DNA of 64,000 nt from contig NZ_LGQW01000015.1 in the NCBI RefSeq assembly GCF_003116035.1, positions 1,916,047 through 1,980,046 of the forward strand. The letters run 5' to 3'. This DNA is from Azospirillum sp. TSH64. Lineage in GTDB: Bacteria > Pseudomonadota > Alphaproteobacteria > Azospirillales > Azospirillaceae. This document shows, in pieces, positions 63,013 to 64,000 of the stretch; the first letter of the stretch is position 1; every line of letters begins with the position of its first letter. Made by a program: the position numbers and the translations under genes. The notes below the pieces were generated by a model. That model was not told where the DNA came from, did no database searches, and worked only from the letters and a program-made list of their open reading frames with translations.

Positions 63013-63353
63013 CGGCCGCTCTCCTTTCCGTCGACATGGTCGGTGCCGGTCAGGCCGCGGGCGGCGAGCAGCACGACGAGGAACAGGGCGGTGGTGGCGA
63101 AGCCGATGACGATGGCGGTCAGCACCAGCGCCTGCGGCACCGGGTCGGCATGCATGGCGAGCGTTCCGGCCCGGCCGCCCTCCAGGATCGGCGCAGCGCC
63201 CGTGCGCAGGCCGCCGGTGGAGAAGATGAAGAGGTTGACGGCATAGGAGAGCAGCGACAGGCCGACGATCACCTGGAAGGTGCGGGGCCGCAGCAGCAGC
63301 CACACGCCGGAGCCGGTCAGCACGCCGATGCCGAGCGAAAGGATCAGTTCCAT
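63009..63353 (-). CDS. phaC: Antiporter subunit C (PhaC/MnhC)
   Basis: A 114-residue subunit related to NuoK, with three helices, GIGVLTGSGVWLLLRPRTF and DPVPQALVLTAIVIGFA blocks. The ATG at 63353 overlaps the stop of the A(B) subunit by one base (TGATG). Confidence 0.9.
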   Translation of the reverse strand: MELILSLGIGVLTGSGVWLLLRPRTFQVIVGLSLLSYAVNLFIFSTGGLRTGAAPILEGGRAGTLAMHADPVPQALVLTAIVIGFATTALFLVVLLAARGLTGTDHVDGKESGR

Positions 63354-64000
63354 CAGTCGTCTCCCACGGCAGTCTGTCCCACGGCGGTGGCAGCCGGTTC
63401 GGGCACCGCCGGAACCTCCGGCGGACGGGGGGCGGCGGCGCGGTGGCCGCGCAGCGATTGGCGGGCCAGCGCGATCAGGATCAGGATGGTGGCGCCGACA
63501 ACCAGGGCGAAGACGCCGATGTCGAACAGCAGGGCGCTCGCCACCGGGACCTTGCCCAGCACCGGAATCTGCGAATAGGCGAAGTAGCTGGTCAGGAACG
63601 GCCGGTCGAACATCCAGGCGCCGAGCCCGGTGCCGGCGGCCAGCAGCAGGCCGATGCCCATCCAGCGCATCGGCAGCACGCGCAGCCGCGCCTCGACCCA
63701 CTGGGTGCCGCCGAACATGTATTGCAGGATCATGGCGATGGCGACGGTCAGGCCGGCGGCAAAACCGCCGCCCGGCAGGTCATGGCCGCGCAGCAGCAGG
63801 AACAGCGCCACCAGCAGGATCACCGGGAACAGCAGCCGGGCGATCAGCGACGGGATGAACAGCCAGTCGGCCACGGTGTCGCCGTCCTTGCGGTCGGGCC
63901 GCGAGGCGTCGAAGGCGCTCTGGTCGCGCTGCTGCTCGGGAACGTCGACGCTGTCCGACGCCGGGCGGAAGCGGCGCAGCAGCGCGTAGGCGGTCATCGC
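63353..64000 (-). CDS. phaA: Antiporter subunit A(B), C-terminal part (PhaA/MnhB region)
   Basis: The 3' end of a gene cut by the window edge. The visible 215 residues contain the MnhB domain: FIPSLIARLLFPVILLVALF (in part), HDLPGGGFAAGL and AMILQYMFGG. The preceding LLRRFRPASDSVDVPEQQR stretch is of the kind found inside fused A-B subunits, so the gene most likely continues beyond the window as a PhaAB fusion. An ATG at 63997 could instead start a separate MnhB; the window cannot decide. A Pro/Ala-rich tail ends the protein. Confidence 0.8.
   Translation of the reverse strand, partial: AMTAYALLRRFRPASDSVDVPEQQRDQSAFDASRPDRKDGDTVADWLFIPSLIARLLFPVILLVALFLLLRGHDLPGGGFAAGLTVAIAMILQYMFGGTQWVEARLRVLPMRWMGIGLLLAAGTGLGAWMFDRPFLTSYFAYSQIPVLGKVPVASALLFDIGVFALVVGATILILIALARQSLRGHRAAAPRPPEVPAVPEPAATAVGQTAVGDD

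Overview
The window is dense, GC-rich DNA (roughly two thirds G+C, long third-position-GC genes, translationally coupled operons). Gene content (a formate/nitrite-channel gene with a PP2C/kinase, a GlgE-type protein, multiple branched-chain-type ABC systems, hydantoinases, a Pha/Mrp antiporter) fits an alphaproteobacterium of the Azospirillum/Rhodospirillales type. That placement comes from gene style and context, not from a marker gene; no rRNA or tRNA gene was seen.

Layout. 1-7.4 kb: surface polysaccharide genes, two GT4 glycosyltransferases around a Tat-exported beta-helix protein, then a 922-residue protein with tandem CBM60-like domains and a TIM-barrel-like hydrolase region. 8-14.5 kb: signalling and nitrogen, with a degenerate LuxR regulator, a PAS-PAS-GGDEF-EAL protein, an FNT channel behind a candidate sigma-54 promoter, and a fused PP2C phosphatase/Ser-Thr kinase. 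14.3-21.8 kb: zinc-ribbon protein, orphan ABC ATPase plus lipoprotein hydrolase, two small unknown genes, a GH13-GlgE fusion and a divergent PPK2 polyphosphate kinase.

21.8-36.2 kb (minus strand): the most notable locus, a tightly coupled 13-gene unit: GntR/HutC regulator, complete HAAT-type importer (livKHMGF-like), PEP-mutase/isocitrate-lyase-family lyase, HyuB, HyuA, an isochorismatase-fold protein lacking the nucleophilic cysteine, a fumarate-reductase-like flavoprotein, and LeuC/LeuD homologues. Together these suggest uptake, ring opening, desaturation, hydration and C-C cleavage of a small cyclic imide/lactam or substituted succinate. This pathway is inferred and I know of no described system with this gene set.

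36.7-43.5 kb: small redox and regulatory genes (quinol monooxygenase-like, TetR/thiolase divergent pair, LysR/SDR pair, cupin, zinc alcohol dehydrogenase, LysR). 43.5-52.9 kb: an amide-use locus with two amidases, a polyamine-type ABC importer, a transthyretin-like protein, an MFS transporter and an FCD-type GntR. 52.9-60.2 kb: a pyrimidine/hydantoin-type catabolic operon (substrate-binding protein, permease, ATPase, amidohydrolase, Asp/Glu racemase-family protein, dihydropyrimidinase) preceded by a near-perfect sigma-54 promoter that abuts a GntR-type palindrome, with an FCD-GntR gene divergent to it. 60.2-64 kb: phaGFEDC and the 3' part of phaA(B), truncated by the window end.

All functions are read from motifs and family resemblance by eye; no database search was run.
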